Source: JBBDIJ01 sp040880485
GTDB taxonomy: Bacteria; Bacteroidota; Rhodothermia; Balneolales; Balneolaceae
NCBI GenBank assembly: GCA_040880485.1
Contig: JBBDIJ010000007.1
Location: forward strand, 95,770 to 159,769
DNA: 64,000 nt
Direction of reading: 5' to 3'
In this document: positions 63,400 through 64,000 of the stretch, piece after piece
Layout of the letters: every line of letters begins with the position of its first letter
Numbering within the stretch: position 1 is the first letter of the stretch
Notes under the pieces: model-generated
Databases searched by the model: none
Told to the model about the DNA's origin: nothing
What the model saw: the letters and a program-made list of their open reading frames with translations, nothing else
Position numbers and translations under genes: made by a program

Positions 63400-63960
63400 A
63401 TGAAACAGCAACGACACATACCAATGACCCGAATGCCGATAATCTTCGGATTCATCCTTCTCTCTGTAAGTATTCTGTTCACAGGCTGTGATGTTTCCGA
63501 CTCTTCCGAAGAGTTTGAGTTCACTGAAAACCCGTTTGAGTTCAATTCACTTCCGGAGCAATACCCACCCCCGGATCAACATTTAACAGTGGAACTACTG
63601 GACCCCCCGGATCCAATCCGACGCGGCGAAACGGTGGAGTTCTCTTTGCGCCTGACAAATACTAGCGACCAGGATCTGTTTTTTGAATCAGGAGGCAGGA
63701 CAGGCATGAATTGGGGGCTGTACGATTTTCTGGTAACAGGACCAGAAGATGAGGTGGTCTGGCGATTTCACAAGTTTGTTCAGGAAGCTTTGCTACAAAT
63801 CAGAATGAATGCAGGGGAATCGGTTGTACTGAGCCATGAGTGGGATGGTAAGGGATTGATCGACTGGAGTTCATCTGAACCTTTCGCACATCAGCCCGAC
63901 TATCTTAACCCGGGAACGTATAAAGTGTCGGCCATCTATAACATCTGGGGGCTACGATAA
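63400..63960 (+). CDS. BsuPI-domain lipoprotein (proteinase-inhibitor-like)
   Basis: The 186-residue product has a lipobox (SILFTGC, Cys near residue 30); an inner ATG at 63424 would give a shorter signal. The rest is one Ig-like beta domain with the BsuPI pattern: RRGETVEFSLRLTNTSDQDLFFESGG, LYDFLVTGPEDEVVWRF, an AGESVVLSHEWDG strand pair and a final GTYKVSAIYNIWG. Bacillus intracellular proteinase inhibitor has this fold; the role of lipoprotein versions is not known. It begins one base after the pseudogene stop. The last 40 bases of the window hold nothing I can name. Confidence 0.78.
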   Translation: MKQQRHIPMTRMPIIFGFILLSVSILFTGCDVSDSSEEFEFTENPFEFNSLPEQYPPPDQHLTVELLDPPDPIRRGETVEFSLRLTNTSDQDLFFESGGRTGMNWGLYDFLVTGPEDEVVWRFHKFVQEALLQIRMNAGESVVLSHEWDGKGLIDWSSSEPFAHQPDYLNPGTYKVSAIYNIWGLR

Positions 63961-64000
63961 ACTCATTGTTTTCTCTCATTTCAGTTTTTTGGCTGAATAT

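Noticed and set aside
1..64000. CRISPR array or rRNA operon
   Set aside because: No regularly spaced short direct repeats and no rRNA-like stretches were seen.

Overview
The window is a contiguous piece of a bacterial chromosome, not a plasmid or phage. Gene content and order point to the FCB group, most likely Balneolota/Rhodothermota near Bacteroidota. The evidence is rpmB-rpmG followed by a small DUF4295-type gene, many lipobox lipoproteins, outer-membrane barrels, and promoter-like sites of the TTG-n19..21-TAnnTTTG kind. The lineage is an inference from a few markers.

Left part (1-24.4 kb). A truncated NRAMP-type metal transporter is followed by a large surface metallopeptidase/propeller/barrel protein, a DUF2911 lipoprotein and purM. 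Between the divergent purM and dtd lies an AT-rich gene-free stretch with about a dozen DnaA-box-like 9-mers, which I read as the probable replication origin. Next come dtd, a phosphatase-superfamily enzyme, and the leftward ffh-rpsP-rimM-trmD-rplS-adk translation/secretion cluster. Rightward fabI-ruvC-ruvA and manC follow, then a leftward trio (MBL hydrolase, small conserved protein, barrel protein), a glutathione peroxidase, tRNA-Asp, a CASTOR/POLLUX-like channel protein, a secreted metallopeptidase, mnmG, rsmG and a WYL regulator. Two parS-like ParB sites lie inside the start of rsmG, which fits an origin-proximal region.

Middle part (24.4-45.7 kb). gyrA and gyrB run leftward. rpmB-rpmG-DUF4295 run rightward and end at a clear terminator. 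Then come yqeY-like, cvpA-like, tyrS, a MarR regulator, comEC, xseB-dxs-queA, a leftward thioredoxin/small-protein pair, a leftward membrane hydrolase, a two-gene RND efflux operon and a small helix-turn-helix protein.

Right part (45.8-64 kb) is the most unusual section. A secreted GH31 glycosidase is followed by five consecutive, same-strand, paralogous lipoprotein genes of about 920-950 codons each (48.5-62.7 kb), tightly spaced and closed by a terminator. Each has a lipobox Cys near residue 18-20, an N-terminal beta-sandwich-like region, a middle beta domain, a Trp/Tyr/acid-rich helical region resembling an (alpha/alpha) barrel, and a C-terminal beta domain. I suspect a DUF5695-like family of envelope glycan-active enzymes, expanded in tandem, but the activity is unproven. 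No SusC/SusD pair is present in the window. The array is followed by a degraded gene remnant and a BsuPI-domain lipoprotein.

I saw no CRISPR array, insertion sequence, prophage or rRNA gene.
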